Notes under the pieces: model-generated
Seen by the model: the letters and a program-made list of their open reading frames with translations, nothing else
Told to the model about the DNA's origin: nothing
Databases searched by the model: none
In this document: piece after piece, positions 50,955 to 58,771 of the stretch
How positions within the stretch are numbered: the first letter of the stretch is position 1
How the letters are laid out: each line of letters starts with the position of its first letter
Translations under genes and position numbers: made by a program
Assembly: GCA_964486935.1 (NCBI GenBank)
Contig: CAZAPG010000003.1
Coordinates: forward strand, 124,001-188,000
DNA length: 64,000 nucleotides
Reading direction: 5' to 3'
From: CAZAPG01 sp964486935
Lineage (GTDB): Bacteria > Chloroflexota > Anaerolineae > 4572-78 > J111

Positions 50955-50957
50955 TCA
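50902..50957 (-). repeat. Heptamer array encoding the LivF N terminus
   Basis: Consecutive + strand units of seven: GAGTTTA, GAGTTTC, GGGTTCG, GGGTTTT, GAGTTTT, GAGTTCA, GCGTTCA, TCATTCA. The register is exact over 56 bp with base substitutions in single units. Confidence 0.85.
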
Positions 50958-50978
50958 CCAATTACCACTTCCCGGTTC

Positions 50979-51770
50979 CTAACCCTTGGCCCAGATTTCT
51001 CGCTTGCGGCCCAGATAGGCTTCGATGACGCGCTCGTTTTCAACCACTTCCCGGTAGCTGCCTTCGGCAATTTTTTCGCCATAATCCAGGGCAATCACCC
51101 GGTCGGAGATGCCGCCCACCACGTTCATATCGTGCTCAATAAACAAAATGGTGTAGCCGCCCTCGTCGCGTAACTTGCCAATGAGTTGGGTAATCTCCTC
51201 TGTTTCTTTGGGGTTCATTCCGGCAGCAGGCTCATCGAGCAGCAGCAGTTTGGGTTTGGTGGCCATGGCGCGGGCAATCTCCAGGCGGCGGCGATTGGCG
51301 TAAGAGAGGCTGTAGGCCGGCTGGTCAAAACGATAGCCCACCAGCCGCTCGCCAAAAAATGACAATGACTTTTCGGCAATTGCCCGAATGTTGGCTTCTT
51401 CTTTGCGCCAGCCGGATGTCCGAAAAATAATGTTGAACAGGCCCGCTTTGGTATGCGGGTAGGCCGCCGACATCACGTTTTCAATCACGCTCATATTTAA
51501 GAACAGGCGCAGGGTTTGAAAGGTGCGGGCAATGCCCAGTTTGGTAATTTGGTGCGGTTGCAACCCTACCGTCGAGCGCCCCTGAAAGCGAATGTCGCCT
51601 TCATCGGGCTGGTTGATGCCGGTCAGCAAGTTCAAAACCGTGGTTTTGCCGGCCCCGTTTGGCCCGATGATGCTGAGGATTTCGCCCTCTTCCAGGCTGA
51701 ATGACAGATTGTTGACGACTTGCAACCCGCCAAAATGTTTGCTGATGTTGTTGACTTCTAACAGCGCCAT
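50979..51770 (-). CDS. livG: Branched-chain amino-acid ABC transporter ATPase LivG
   Basis: About 263 residues from the ATG at 51770, four bases after the livM stop; a TTG at 51782 is the alternative. It starts ALLEVNNISKHFGGLQVVNN. Walker A is IIGPNGAGKTTVLNLLTG, the signature LSYANRRRLEIARAMATKP has the LivG form of the ABC motif, and Walker B is LLLLDEPAAGMNPKE. IEHDMNVVGGISDRVIALD ends the catalytic core. It energises uptake with LivF. The extended C terminus with RKREIWAKG is typical. Confidence 0.95.
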   Translation of the reverse strand: MALLEVNNISKHFGGLQVVNNLSFSLEEGEILSIIGPNGAGKTTVLNLLTGINQPDEGDIRFQGRSTVGLQPHQITKLGIARTFQTLRLFLNMSVIENVMSAAYPHTKAGLFNIIFRTSGWRKEEANIRAIAEKSLSFFGERLVGYRFDQPAYSLSYANRRRLEIARAMATKPKLLLLDEPAAGMNPKETEEITQLIGKLRDEGGYTILFIEHDMNVVGGISDRVIALDYGEKIAEGSYREVVENERVIEAYLGRKREIWAKG

Positions 51771-51774
51771 TTGG

Positions 51775-53304
51775 TTACACAATCTCCACGCGGAGTTTGC
51801 CCAGCAACCCCTGCGGCCGGGTAATCATCAACACCACCAGGGTGGTGCCAATCACCAAAATTCGGGTAACGGCCGGTTCGGTAGCCAGCCGGGTTTCCCA
51901 GGCAAATACAAACAGATAAATGGTAAGTCCCAAAAAAACGTATCGCCACCAGTTTTTCAAGGTAACAGTGACCAGCAGGGTGGCGACGGCCAGCCCAATT
52001 ATCACATTGCCCACCGTTTGAAAATTTGGAGGAATTATCAGCCACCATTGCGCCCACTCATTTAGAAATGACCCCTGCGTGGGGGCAACCCCGGTATCGA
52101 GCCAGGGCCAGGCCAGATTGACGATAATTTTGAACAGAACCCCGGCGGCAAAGGTAGCGCCTAAAACCGTTGCCAGTCGCGCCCACGATTTGAACCACCA
52201 GGCCAGGCCAATCAGCCCGCCAACGTAAAACAGAAATCCGGCAGCCACCACATCGCGCAAAATTTCGGGCAGAACGGTAAAAATAAAAGCGCCAATGATA
52301 ACGCCGGGCAAACTGCCCAGCCCGCCCAGCACAATCATTGCGTACAGGTTAATGAGCGCCAGCGTGTTGTAACGAATAGGGGCAACGTTGCCCTGCCAGG
52401 CGGCAAACATCGTTCCGGCCAGCGCGGCAATGGCGGCCCCAATGGCAAAAGCCAAAAGTTTCAGCCGGCGCACCGGCATTCCCATCACTTCGGCGGCCAG
52501 CTCGTCTTCGCGCATAGCCCGCCAGCCCCGGCCCAGGCGAGACTGGTTGAGGTGGTGAACAACCAGCACCACCACGCCCAGCAATACCAAAAATAGAAAA
52601 TAATATTGCAGGGTTGATTTAAACTCATAGCCAAACAGCCCAATCTCGTCGAGGTTGTTGATGCCGTTGGGGCCGCGAGTCAGGTCAACCGGGCGGTCGA
52701 GCCAGAAAAAGTTGACTCGCGTGAGCGTTTGGGTTAGGTGAAAAAAGAGCAGGCCAAACCCCAGGGTTACAATGGCCAGGTAATCGCCGTACAGCCGAAT
52801 GGCCAACGAGCCAAGCAGCCAGCCTACCAGCGCGGTAAAGGCCACAATCAGCGGCACGCTGATAATCGAGGGTAGATGGACTCCATTTTCGCCAATAAAA
52901 TCTGATGAAAGGTAGGCGTAGGCGTAACCGGCCAAACCAAAAAAGGCCACGTAGCCCAGGTCGAGCAGGCCGGCATAACCCACGACTACATTCAGGCCAA
53001 CGGCCAAAATGGCAAAGGCTAAAAATGTTGCCCCCACACGCACCATAAAATCGTTGCTGGAAATGCCCAGCAAATTCAGCACCGGCGCGGTGTTGGTAAT
53101 AAACGGAGCCAGAATTAGCAGCAAAACTGCCAGCCCTATGCGTCCTGTTAAGGGGATAGACTCCCAGCGGTTGATAATTGCGCCCCCCAGGCCGGCGCGT
53201 TGCCGCTGGCGCTGCTGCACCTGCGCTACCCACTCGTCAACGCCAATGCGGGGGGGGGCTTCAGCTTCCGGTTGGGGTTGTCCCTCGTTGTGCTCAAAGG
53301 CCAT
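51775..53304 (-). CDS. livM: Branched-chain amino-acid ABC transporter permease LivM, enlarged
   Basis: 509 residues against about 320-430 for most LivM. A soluble 50-residue N terminus precedes the helices. The core motifs VVGYAGLLDLGYVAFFGL, DYLAIVTLGFGLLFFHLTQ and GGLGSLPGVIIGAFIFTVLP are normal. The typical LivM tail (LVIGTTLVVLMITRPQGLLG) appears only after an extra stretch of about 120 residues. That stretch holds two or three additional hydrophobic helices (FYVGGLIGLAWWF, LGATFAAGVLFKIIV, VIIGLAVATLLVTVTL). It starts 5 bp after livH. The extra segment may be real or lineage-specific; its role is unknown. Confidence 0.92.
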   Translation of the reverse strand: MAFEHNEGQPQPEAEAPPRIGVDEWVAQVQQRQRQRAGLGGAIINRWESIPLTGRIGLAVLLLILAPFITNTAPVLNLLGISSNDFMVRVGATFLAFAILAVGLNVVVGYAGLLDLGYVAFFGLAGYAYAYLSSDFIGENGVHLPSIISVPLIVAFTALVGWLLGSLAIRLYGDYLAIVTLGFGLLFFHLTQTLTRVNFFWLDRPVDLTRGPNGINNLDEIGLFGYEFKSTLQYYFLFLVLLGVVVLVVHHLNQSRLGRGWRAMREDELAAEVMGMPVRRLKLLAFAIGAAIAALAGTMFAAWQGNVAPIRYNTLALINLYAMIVLGGLGSLPGVIIGAFIFTVLPEILRDVVAAGFLFYVGGLIGLAWWFKSWARLATVLGATFAAGVLFKIIVNLAWPWLDTGVAPTQGSFLNEWAQWWLIIPPNFQTVGNVIIGLAVATLLVTVTLKNWWRYVFLGLTIYLFVFAWETRLATEPAVTRILVIGTTLVVLMITRPQGLLGKLRVEIV

Positions 53305-53309
53305 GGAGA

Positions 53310-54242
53310 TTACACCTTCTGCGCCATGGGGCGTCCAAACAGGCCGCCGGGTCTTATCAGCAGCACCGCCACCAGCACCAAAAAGGCAATGGCATCCTTA
53401 AAGGTTACGGAGATATAGACGCTGGCAAAGGCCTCGGCCATGCCAATGAGCAGGCCGCCGGCCACCGCGCCGGGAATGCTTCCGATACCCCCCACCACCG
53501 AGGCGGTGAACCCTTTGAGGCCGGCCAAAAAGCCCATGGTGTGCTGAATAGAGAAGAACACAATCCCCACCAGCACGCCGGCCACGCCCGCCAGCGCCGA
53601 GCCAATTACAAAAGTGATTAGGATGACCCGGTCAACATCGACGCCCATCATGGCGGCGGCGTCAATATCCATAGCCACGGCGCGCATGGCCCGGCCCCAT
53701 TTGGTGCTGCGGATAAAATAAGTCAGCCCAATCATCAGCGCCAGGGTGACGCCAACGACCAGCAGCCGCGAGGTGTGAACCCGCAAATCGCCCGGAAAAG
53801 TAACCCCGGCATCTACCGGAATAAGCGTGCCGCTGCCGTAACTGAGCGGGCGTGGGCTGACGGTCAACTGAATAAAATTTTGCAGAACAAACGACACGCC
53901 CAGCGCGCTAATTAAAGGAGCAATACGGGGCGCGTTACGCAGAGGGCGATAAGCAAAACGCTCAATAGCCACGCCCAGCACCGAGCAGCCAACCATTGCA
54001 AACAAAAACATCAGTAAAATAATAACAGGTATGGGCAACAGGGGGCCGCCGGCGGGCAGCAGAACAATGAGCACGGCATAGCCAATGTAAGCTCCAATCA
54101 TATACACATCGCCGTGGGCAAAGTTGAGTAGTTTCAGGATGCCGTATACCATTGAATAGCCCAGAGCGATGAGCGCATAAACGCTACCCAGGGTTAGTCC
54201 ATTGACTATTGTTTGAGGAAGTTGGGCGAGGAGTTGATCCAT
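53310..54242 (-). CDS. livH: Branched-chain amino-acid ABC transporter permease LivH
   Basis: 310 residues, about eight helices. Family motifs are VNGLTLGSVYALIALGYSMV at the N terminus, LLNFAHGDVYMIGAYIGY, AMDIDAAAMMGVDVDRVI (the coupling loop) and SVVGGIGSIPGAVAGGLLIG. LLIRPGGLFGRPMA is a normal tail. It is preceded by the binding-protein gene and a strong hairpin, so it probably receives only part of that transcription. It is paralogous to the LivH at 644-1579. Confidence 0.95.
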   Translation of the reverse strand: MDQLLAQLPQTIVNGLTLGSVYALIALGYSMVYGILKLLNFAHGDVYMIGAYIGYAVLIVLLPAGGPLLPIPVIILLMFLFAMVGCSVLGVAIERFAYRPLRNAPRIAPLISALGVSFVLQNFIQLTVSPRPLSYGSGTLIPVDAGVTFPGDLRVHTSRLLVVGVTLALMIGLTYFIRSTKWGRAMRAVAMDIDAAAMMGVDVDRVILITFVIGSALAGVAGVLVGIVFFSIQHTMGFLAGLKGFTASVVGGIGSIPGAVAGGLLIGMAEAFASVYISVTFKDAIAFLVLVAVLLIRPGGLFGRPMAQKV

Positions 54243-54295
54243 TAAGTTGTTATTGATACGAGGAGGGAAATCCCCTCCCCCGGCTTATAGGGTAG

Positions 54296-54335
54296 ATTAA
54301 AAGTGAGGGGCAGATGATATATCTGCCCCTCACTT
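54296..54335 (-). terminator. Hairpin between livK and livH
   Basis: AAGTGAGGGGCAGAT (54301-54315) and ATCTGCCCCTCACTT (54321-54335) pair perfectly over 15 bp. Leftward the stem is followed by TTTTAATC. It lies 7 bp after the binding-protein stop and likely lets most transcripts end there, favouring livK. Confidence 0.85.
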
Positions 54336-54342
54336 GATAAAA

Positions 54343-55722
54343 CTACTGAACCAGCACAAAGTTGCCGTCTTGCACCTGGAAGATGAAGAATTTGCCGCCT
54401 TCAATCTGGTTGCCTTCGCCAAAGGAAACCGGAATACCGAGGATGCTATCGGCTTTGTTGGTTGCAGCAATCTCGTCGACCACGCAGGCGCGGGTCAGGG
54501 TGTCGGCATTAAAGCAGCGCTCAATGGCCTCGAGGGCAATGTTTGCGGACAGGGCCGCCGGGCCGCCAAACGCGCCAAAATCGCCGTATTGGGCCTGGTA
54601 GCGGGTGGTGATTTCCCGGGCCTGCGGCACAAAGTGCGGGTCGGGCGCAAAAAAGGACAGATAGGTGCCTTCGGCGGCGGCGCCGGCGGTTTCTACCCAG
54701 CTAATGTCGAAACCGCCATCGGCTAAAAAGTAAAGGCCCTGGTAGCCCTGCTCTTGTAATTGGGCGGCCATTGTGCCTAACTGGCTTGAAATTTGGCCGG
54801 GAAAGAAAACCACATCCGGATTGGAGGCGATGATGGTTGTAACCAGCGAGGAGAAGTCGGTATCCTGCTGCGTTACCGAGGCCCGCTCTACCTGGGTGAC
54901 GCCCAATTCGTTGAGCGCCTTTTCAACTTCGTCGGTTAACCCAACTGCATAGGATGATTGGTCATCAACCAGATAGGCCGACTGGACGCCCAGTTGCTCA
55001 ACCATGTAGGCGGCGTCGGTGGGTCCCTGGTCGCCATCGGTGGGGATGGGGCGGAAGAAGGTGGGCGTGCCCGGCTCGGTCAGGCTGATGCGGGTGCAGG
55101 ATGGGGTGATATGGGCCAGGCCGGCTTCGGCAAAGACCGGCTGGGTGGCCTCGCACACCTGGCTGCCCGAAGGTCCAACCACGGCCAGAATGCTGTCATC
55201 GGCCACAAATCGTTCGGCCACAATTTTGCCCTCATCGGGGTTAATCATGGTATCGCCTTCAACCACCTGAACGTTAAAACCGGTTTTTTCGTTAAAAAGC
55301 TGGGTGGCAGTTTTGGCAAAATTTAACTGCTCCTGGCCCAAAAAGGCCGCGCCGCCGGTGAGCGGCCCCAAAAAGGCAATTTTAATGTCAACTTCGGCTT
55401 TGTTTTCGCGCTCGCCCAGCATTGCTTCAGCCGACGCTGCATCGGGAATCCACAATTTTTGACCCACTTCGATAATGTTGGGGTCCTCGATAAAGGCAAA
55501 ACTGCTATCTTCTTGAGATTTGGCGTTGGTGGCTTCCCAAATTATGGGCCAGGCCAGCACGTCGCCATAGGTCTTTTCGGCCAGTTTGCTCAACCAGTCG
55601 TCGGCCTGAACCACATACTCCTGGCCGCCCTCCTGAAACACCGGCGCGGCCGCTCCGGCGACGCCGGCAACCATTACCAGCAGGGCCAGCGCCAATACCA
55701 TTGCATTAATCAGTTTTTTCAT
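54343..55722 (-). CDS. livK: Branched-chain amino-acid ABC transporter binding protein with LysM domain
   Basis: 459 residues. A signal peptide (MKKLINAMVLALALLVMVAG) leads to a LysM peptidoglycan-binding domain at about 34-95: EYVVQADDWLSKLAEKTYGD and NIIEVGQKLWIPDA. A type-I periplasmic binding fold (LivJ/K) follows from about 112: IKIAFLGPLTGGAAFLGQEQ, AVVGPSGSQVCEATQPVFAE and SAYLVDDQSSYAVGLTDEVE. The LysM fusion would hold the binding protein at the cell wall. AGGAGGAGG lies eight bases before the ATG. It heads the liv operon; the ligand is probably an amino acid or related amide. Confidence 0.93.
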   Translation of the reverse strand: MKKLINAMVLALALLVMVAGVAGAAAPVFQEGGQEYVVQADDWLSKLAEKTYGDVLAWPIIWEATNAKSQEDSSFAFIEDPNIIEVGQKLWIPDAASAEAMLGERENKAEVDIKIAFLGPLTGGAAFLGQEQLNFAKTATQLFNEKTGFNVQVVEGDTMINPDEGKIVAERFVADDSILAVVGPSGSQVCEATQPVFAEAGLAHITPSCTRISLTEPGTPTFFRPIPTDGDQGPTDAAYMVEQLGVQSAYLVDDQSSYAVGLTDEVEKALNELGVTQVERASVTQQDTDFSSLVTTIIASNPDVVFFPGQISSQLGTMAAQLQEQGYQGLYFLADGGFDISWVETAGAAAEGTYLSFFAPDPHFVPQAREITTRYQAQYGDFGAFGGPAALSANIALEAIERCFNADTLTRACVVDEIAATNKADSILGIPVSFGEGNQIEGGKFFIFQVQDGNFVLVQ

Positions 55723-55771
55723 TACAGCCTCCTCCTTGAATGAATATTAAAAAATTTAGTAATTGATAAAG

Positions 55772-55801
55772 GGTGACGGCTGTTTTTAACAGCCAATCAC
55801 C
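55772..55801 (-). terminator. Probable terminator between the AhpD-like gene and livK
   Basis: GGCTGTT-TTT-AACAGCC (55778-55794) is flanked by GGTGA and TCACC to form a longer stem with a small internal loop. Leftward it is followed by only a weak T-stretch (CTTTATC), so termination may be partial. Confidence 0.6.
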
Positions 55802-55806
55802 GGTTA

Positions 55807-56364
55807 CTAAATGTTAGACAGCCCCTGCTCCCAAAAATCTTCCAGCTCTACGCCCAGGCCATCAACGGTGCGGTTGCACCAGGCGAAAAAGCCGGTAATC
55901 TGGTTGATTTCCAAAATGGCCTTGTCGCCAAAGCCGACCTGGCGCAACCGAATGATATCAGGTTCTTGGATGGTTGACGGCGCCAGCGTGAGCCTGGCTA
56001 CGTAATCCAGCATTTCCCGGTCGGCCCGGCTCAGTTGCGCTTCGCGATAATCTCGCTTAAAGGTTTCAACCCACGCCGGGTCGCCAACTTCTCTGAGGAG
56101 ACCCTCCCCATGATGCTGAATTCAGTATTTGCAGTGGTTCAACACCGAAACGGTCACGGCAATCATCTCGCGCTGGGCCAGGCTTAAATCACAATCGCCG
56201 TGCATCAGGCCGTTGTAAAATGTCATTAAAGCTCGCAGGGCTGAAGTATTTAAACTGTGAGCTTTAATAATATTATCCACACCGCCCCAGGAACGCTTGG
56301 TGCCATTGTAAATTTTGGCAATAATCCCGGTGGCCTCGTCCTCGCTGACGTGCTTAATCCACAT
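55807..56364 (-). CDS. AhpD/carboxymuconolactone-decarboxylase-like peroxidase, probable selenoprotein (in-frame UGA)
   Basis: 185 residues if the TGA at 56122-56124 is read as selenocysteine. The frame is uninterrupted on both sides. Before it: SLAQREMIAVTVSVLNHCKY. After it: IQHHGEGLLREVGD, then DREMLDYVARLTLAP and KAILEINQITGFFAWCNR. The AhpD-like peroxidase-related family has NxCxYCxxHHxxxL at this spot, so the TGA (residue 81) replaces the second cysteine of CxxC, giving C78-K-Y-U81. A hairpin with GGU apical loop follows (56094-56110). Otherwise it would be a pseudogene with one nonsense change. It likely reduces peroxides or acts in thiol redox. The ATG at 56364 has no clear ribosome-binding site. 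Confidence 0.72.
56094..56110 (-). promoter_or_regulatory. Candidate bacterial SECIS hairpin
   Basis: Read leftward, U-GGGGAG-GGU-CUCCUC-A folds into a 7-bp stem (one G-U pair) with a three-base loop beginning GG and containing GU. The loop starts 18 nt after the UGA. Known bacterial SECIS elements have a small apical loop with G in its first two positions, 16-37 nt from the UGA. The fit is good, but the stem also encodes conserved protein sequence. Confidence 0.6.
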
Positions 56365-56721
56365 TATTTTTATTTCGGTAATGATAATTTTTGGGGGAAT
56401 TTGAACTAACTTGCTCTGACACAGTTGGGATATTGTTGATTTTTAAGAGACCCTGCCAACTGTGGCGAACGCTGATTCTTCTGTCCAAACTTAATTGATA
56501 TTGTCAGATAACCAGGGTGATGATACAATCAGTGACATAAAAAGGCAAATTCTTGTTGGGTCTGGGGTCTGTCTAAATTTTGGGAACAGACTGGGGGAAC
56601 GGGGGGTATCCCCCCGAATCCCCCTGCCGAAGGTGTCCCAAATTCCTAAAATTTGGGACGCACCCTTGAGTCTGTCCAAAAATTTCAGACACATTGATTT
56701 TTGACCAGCGGGGGTCAAATA
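56365..56721. other. Intergenic region with inverted repeat and interspersed repeat
   Basis: 357 bp between divergent genes. CACAGTTGG (56420-56428) and CCAACTGTG (56456-56464) are a perfect inverted repeat around 27 nt. The right half is the interspersed repeat copy at 56567-56690. Promoters for the leftward AhpD-like gene and the rightward aldo/keto reductase gene must lie here. No ORF is credible. Confidence 0.6.
56567..56690 (+). repeat. Interspersed repeat copy B
   Basis: The longer copy of the element inside the methyltransferase gene at 16181-16285. It has internal inverted repeats: TCCCAAATT with AATTTGGGA, and GTCTGTC/CAGAC motifs at both ends. It adjoins the aldo/keto reductase start. 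Confidence 0.82.
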
Positions 56722-57705
56722 GTGCAGTACAAACAACTTGGAAAAACCGGCCTGCGGGTATCGGCGGTGGGGTTGGGCTGCGGCAACTTTGGCGGAGTGG
56801 GTAGCGCCCCGGCCTTTTTTGGCAAGGGCGAAACCCAGGCCGAGGCTTTTGCCCTAATGAACAAAGCCTGGGACATCGGCCTTAATTTTTTTGATACCGC
56901 CGACGCCTACGGCGGCGGCCGCAGCGAAACCTACATTGGTCAATGGCTAAAAACCAAAGGCAGCCGGGTGCGAGACCAACTGCTGCTCAGTTCCAAGGTT
57001 TTTAACCCGGTGGGCGATGGCCCCAACGATTGGGGCCTGTCGCGGCGGCACATTCTGCGCCAGGTTGAGGCCACTTTGCGCCGTCTTGGGGTTGACCATT
57101 TGGCTATGTACCTGATTCACGAGCCGGACCCAACAACGCCCCTGGATGAAACTCTGCGCGCCCTGGATGATTTGATTCATCAGGGCAAGGTGCGCTACAT
57201 TGGCGCGTCGAATATGCCGGCCTGGTTGATGACCAGGGCTTTGTGGATAAGCGACAAGCACAACCTGCACCGCTTTGAGTGGGCGCAAAACTCATACAGC
57301 TTGCTGGACCGCGCCGACGAAAAAGAGATGTTCCCCCTGGTTGAAGACCAGCGGCTGGGTTACACCCCCTTTAGCCCGCTGGCCGGCGGCTGGCTCACCG
57401 GCAAATATCAACAAAATCGACCCTTTCCCCCCGGCTCGCGGATGACCCTGCGCCCCGAACCGTACCGGAATTTTCTCAACCAACAAACGTTTGCCAAACT
57501 GGCAGCTTTGCAGGATTATGCCGCCCAACGGGGCGTCAGTATGGCCGCGCTTGCGCTGGCCTGGGTTATGGCCCACCCGCTGGTTACGGCCCCAATTGTT
57601 GGGCCGCGCCGGCTTGAACATTTTGAGCCGGTTGAACAGGCATTGGAATTAACACTGACGCCCGAAGAACGCCAAAAGATTACCGGGATAATTACCGGCG
57701 AGTGA
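56722..57705 (+). CDS. Aldo/keto reductase
   Basis: 327 residues, TIM-barrel NADPH-dependent oxidoreductase. The start is a GTG with GGGGGT upstream. A TTG 21 bases earlier would include repeat sequence. Catalytic tetrad residues Asp, Tyr, Lys, His are in FDTADAYGGGRSET, LLSSKVFNP and YLIHEPDPTTPLDETL. The NADPH-site segment YTPFSPLAGGWLTGKY is present, and a C-terminal LAWVMAHPLVTAPIVGPR. Similar to YajO/YghZ-like members. The substrate is unknown; sugar-like or short aldehydes are usual. Confidence 0.93.
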   Translation: MQYKQLGKTGLRVSAVGLGCGNFGGVGSAPAFFGKGETQAEAFALMNKAWDIGLNFFDTADAYGGGRSETYIGQWLKTKGSRVRDQLLLSSKVFNPVGDGPNDWGLSRRHILRQVEATLRRLGVDHLAMYLIHEPDPTTPLDETLRALDDLIHQGKVRYIGASNMPAWLMTRALWISDKHNLHRFEWAQNSYSLLDRADEKEMFPLVEDQRLGYTPFSPLAGGWLTGKYQQNRPFPPGSRMTLRPEPYRNFLNQQTFAKLAALQDYAAQRGVSMAALALAWVMAHPLVTAPIVGPRRLEHFEPVEQALELTLTPEERQKITGIITGE

Positions 57706-57735
57706 TATTCGTCATTCGTCGCCGGAGGTTTGCTG

Positions 57736-58722
57736 ATGAAACTGCTTGTTCTCAATCACGCCGAAGTGGAACAACTAATGCCGGTGGCGGCCTGCATCGA
57801 GGTGATGGCCGAGGCTCTGGCCGCCCTGGCCAGCGGCCAGGTTCACCAACCTTTGCGAATGGTCGTTCGCCCGCCCGACGCCGCCGGGCTGATGGGGTTG
57901 ATGCCCGCCTACATGTCGGGCGAGCGGCCGGCTTACGGGCTGAAAGCGGTTTGCATTTTTCCCCAAAACAGTAAAATTGGCAAAGACGCGCATCAGGGGT
58001 CGGTAATGCTGTTTAGCGCCGAGACAGGGGAAATGCTGGCCCTGATGAATGCCTCGGCTATTACCGCTATTCGCACGGCGGCGGTTTCCGGGGTGGCTAC
58101 CCGGCTGCTGGCCAGAGAGCAGGCCGGCGACCTGGCCATTATTGGGTCGGGGGTGCAGGCCCGTTCGCATCTGGCCGCTATGGCCGCGGTCCGGCCCATT
58201 CGCCGGGCGAGGGTTGCCAGCCGCGCGCCGGCCAATGCCCAAAAATTTGTATCTGAAATGTCGCCGCATTACAATTTCCCTATCGAGCCGGTTGAATCGG
58301 TTGAGGCGGCGGTGCGGGGCGCGGATATCATTGTTACGGCCACCACCGCGGCCACGCCTGTTTTGCATCGGGATTGGGTTGCGACCGGCGCGCATTTGAA
58401 CGTGGTCGGCTCCAGCATCCCCACCACCCGCGAAGTGGATACGGCTACCATGGCGGCCGCCAGCCTGTTTGTTGACCGCCGCGAGTCGACCTTGAATGAG
58501 GCCGGCGATTATTTGTTTGCCGCCAGAGAGGGCGGAATTGGCCCGGACCACATCAAAGCCGAAATTGGCGAAGTGTTGATTGGAGCCAAGCCGGGCCGCA
58601 TGTCGCCCGCTGAAATTACGCTCTTCAAATCGCTGGGGTTAGCCGTAGAAGATTTGGCCTCGGCGGAATATCTCTACCGGCAGGCCCAAAAAGAAGGTGC
58701 GGGAACATGGGTGGAGTTTTGA
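57736..58722 (+). CDS. Ornithine cyclodeaminase/mu-crystallin-family protein
   Basis: About 328 residues from an ATG with GGAGG seven bases upstream. NAD-binding fold with IIGSGVQARSHLAAMAAVRP (the GxGxxA region). The N-terminal substrate region YGLKAVCIFPQNSKIGKDAH and the end motif GEVLIGAKPGRMS are typical. Family members deaminate ornithine to proline, dehydrogenate alanine or reduce imines. The next gene is a serine/threonine dehydratase-like PLP enzyme, the common companion in amino-acid degradation. Exact activity is unresolved. Confidence 0.9.
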   Translation: MKLLVLNHAEVEQLMPVAACIEVMAEALAALASGQVHQPLRMVVRPPDAAGLMGLMPAYMSGERPAYGLKAVCIFPQNSKIGKDAHQGSVMLFSAETGEMLALMNASAITAIRTAAVSGVATRLLAREQAGDLAIIGSGVQARSHLAAMAAVRPIRRARVASRAPANAQKFVSEMSPHYNFPIEPVESVEAAVRGADIIVTATTAATPVLHRDWVATGAHLNVVGSSIPTTREVDTATMAAASLFVDRRESTLNEAGDYLFAAREGGIGPDHIKAEIGEVLIGAKPGRMSPAEITLFKSLGLAVEDLASAEYLYRQAQKEGAGTWVEF

Positions 58723-58725
58723 TGA

Positions 58726-58746
58726 CAGTAATCAGTAATCAGTAAC
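58726..58746. repeat. CAGTAAT heptamer tandem
   Basis: CAGTAAT, CAGTAAT, CAGTAAC occur directly after the ornithine-cyclodeaminase-like stop (TGA at 58720-58722). It fills much of the gap before the next gene. Confidence 0.85.
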
Positions 58747-58771
58747 CCTCAAAGCTATATTGGAGCCAGGT

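Noticed and set aside
55807..56364. AhpD-like gene as two separate small genes or a simple pseudogene
   Set aside because: The two halves are in one frame and the TGA matches the catalytic cysteine. The second half has no ribosome-binding site of its own. A pseudogene remains the fallback if Sec machinery is missing.
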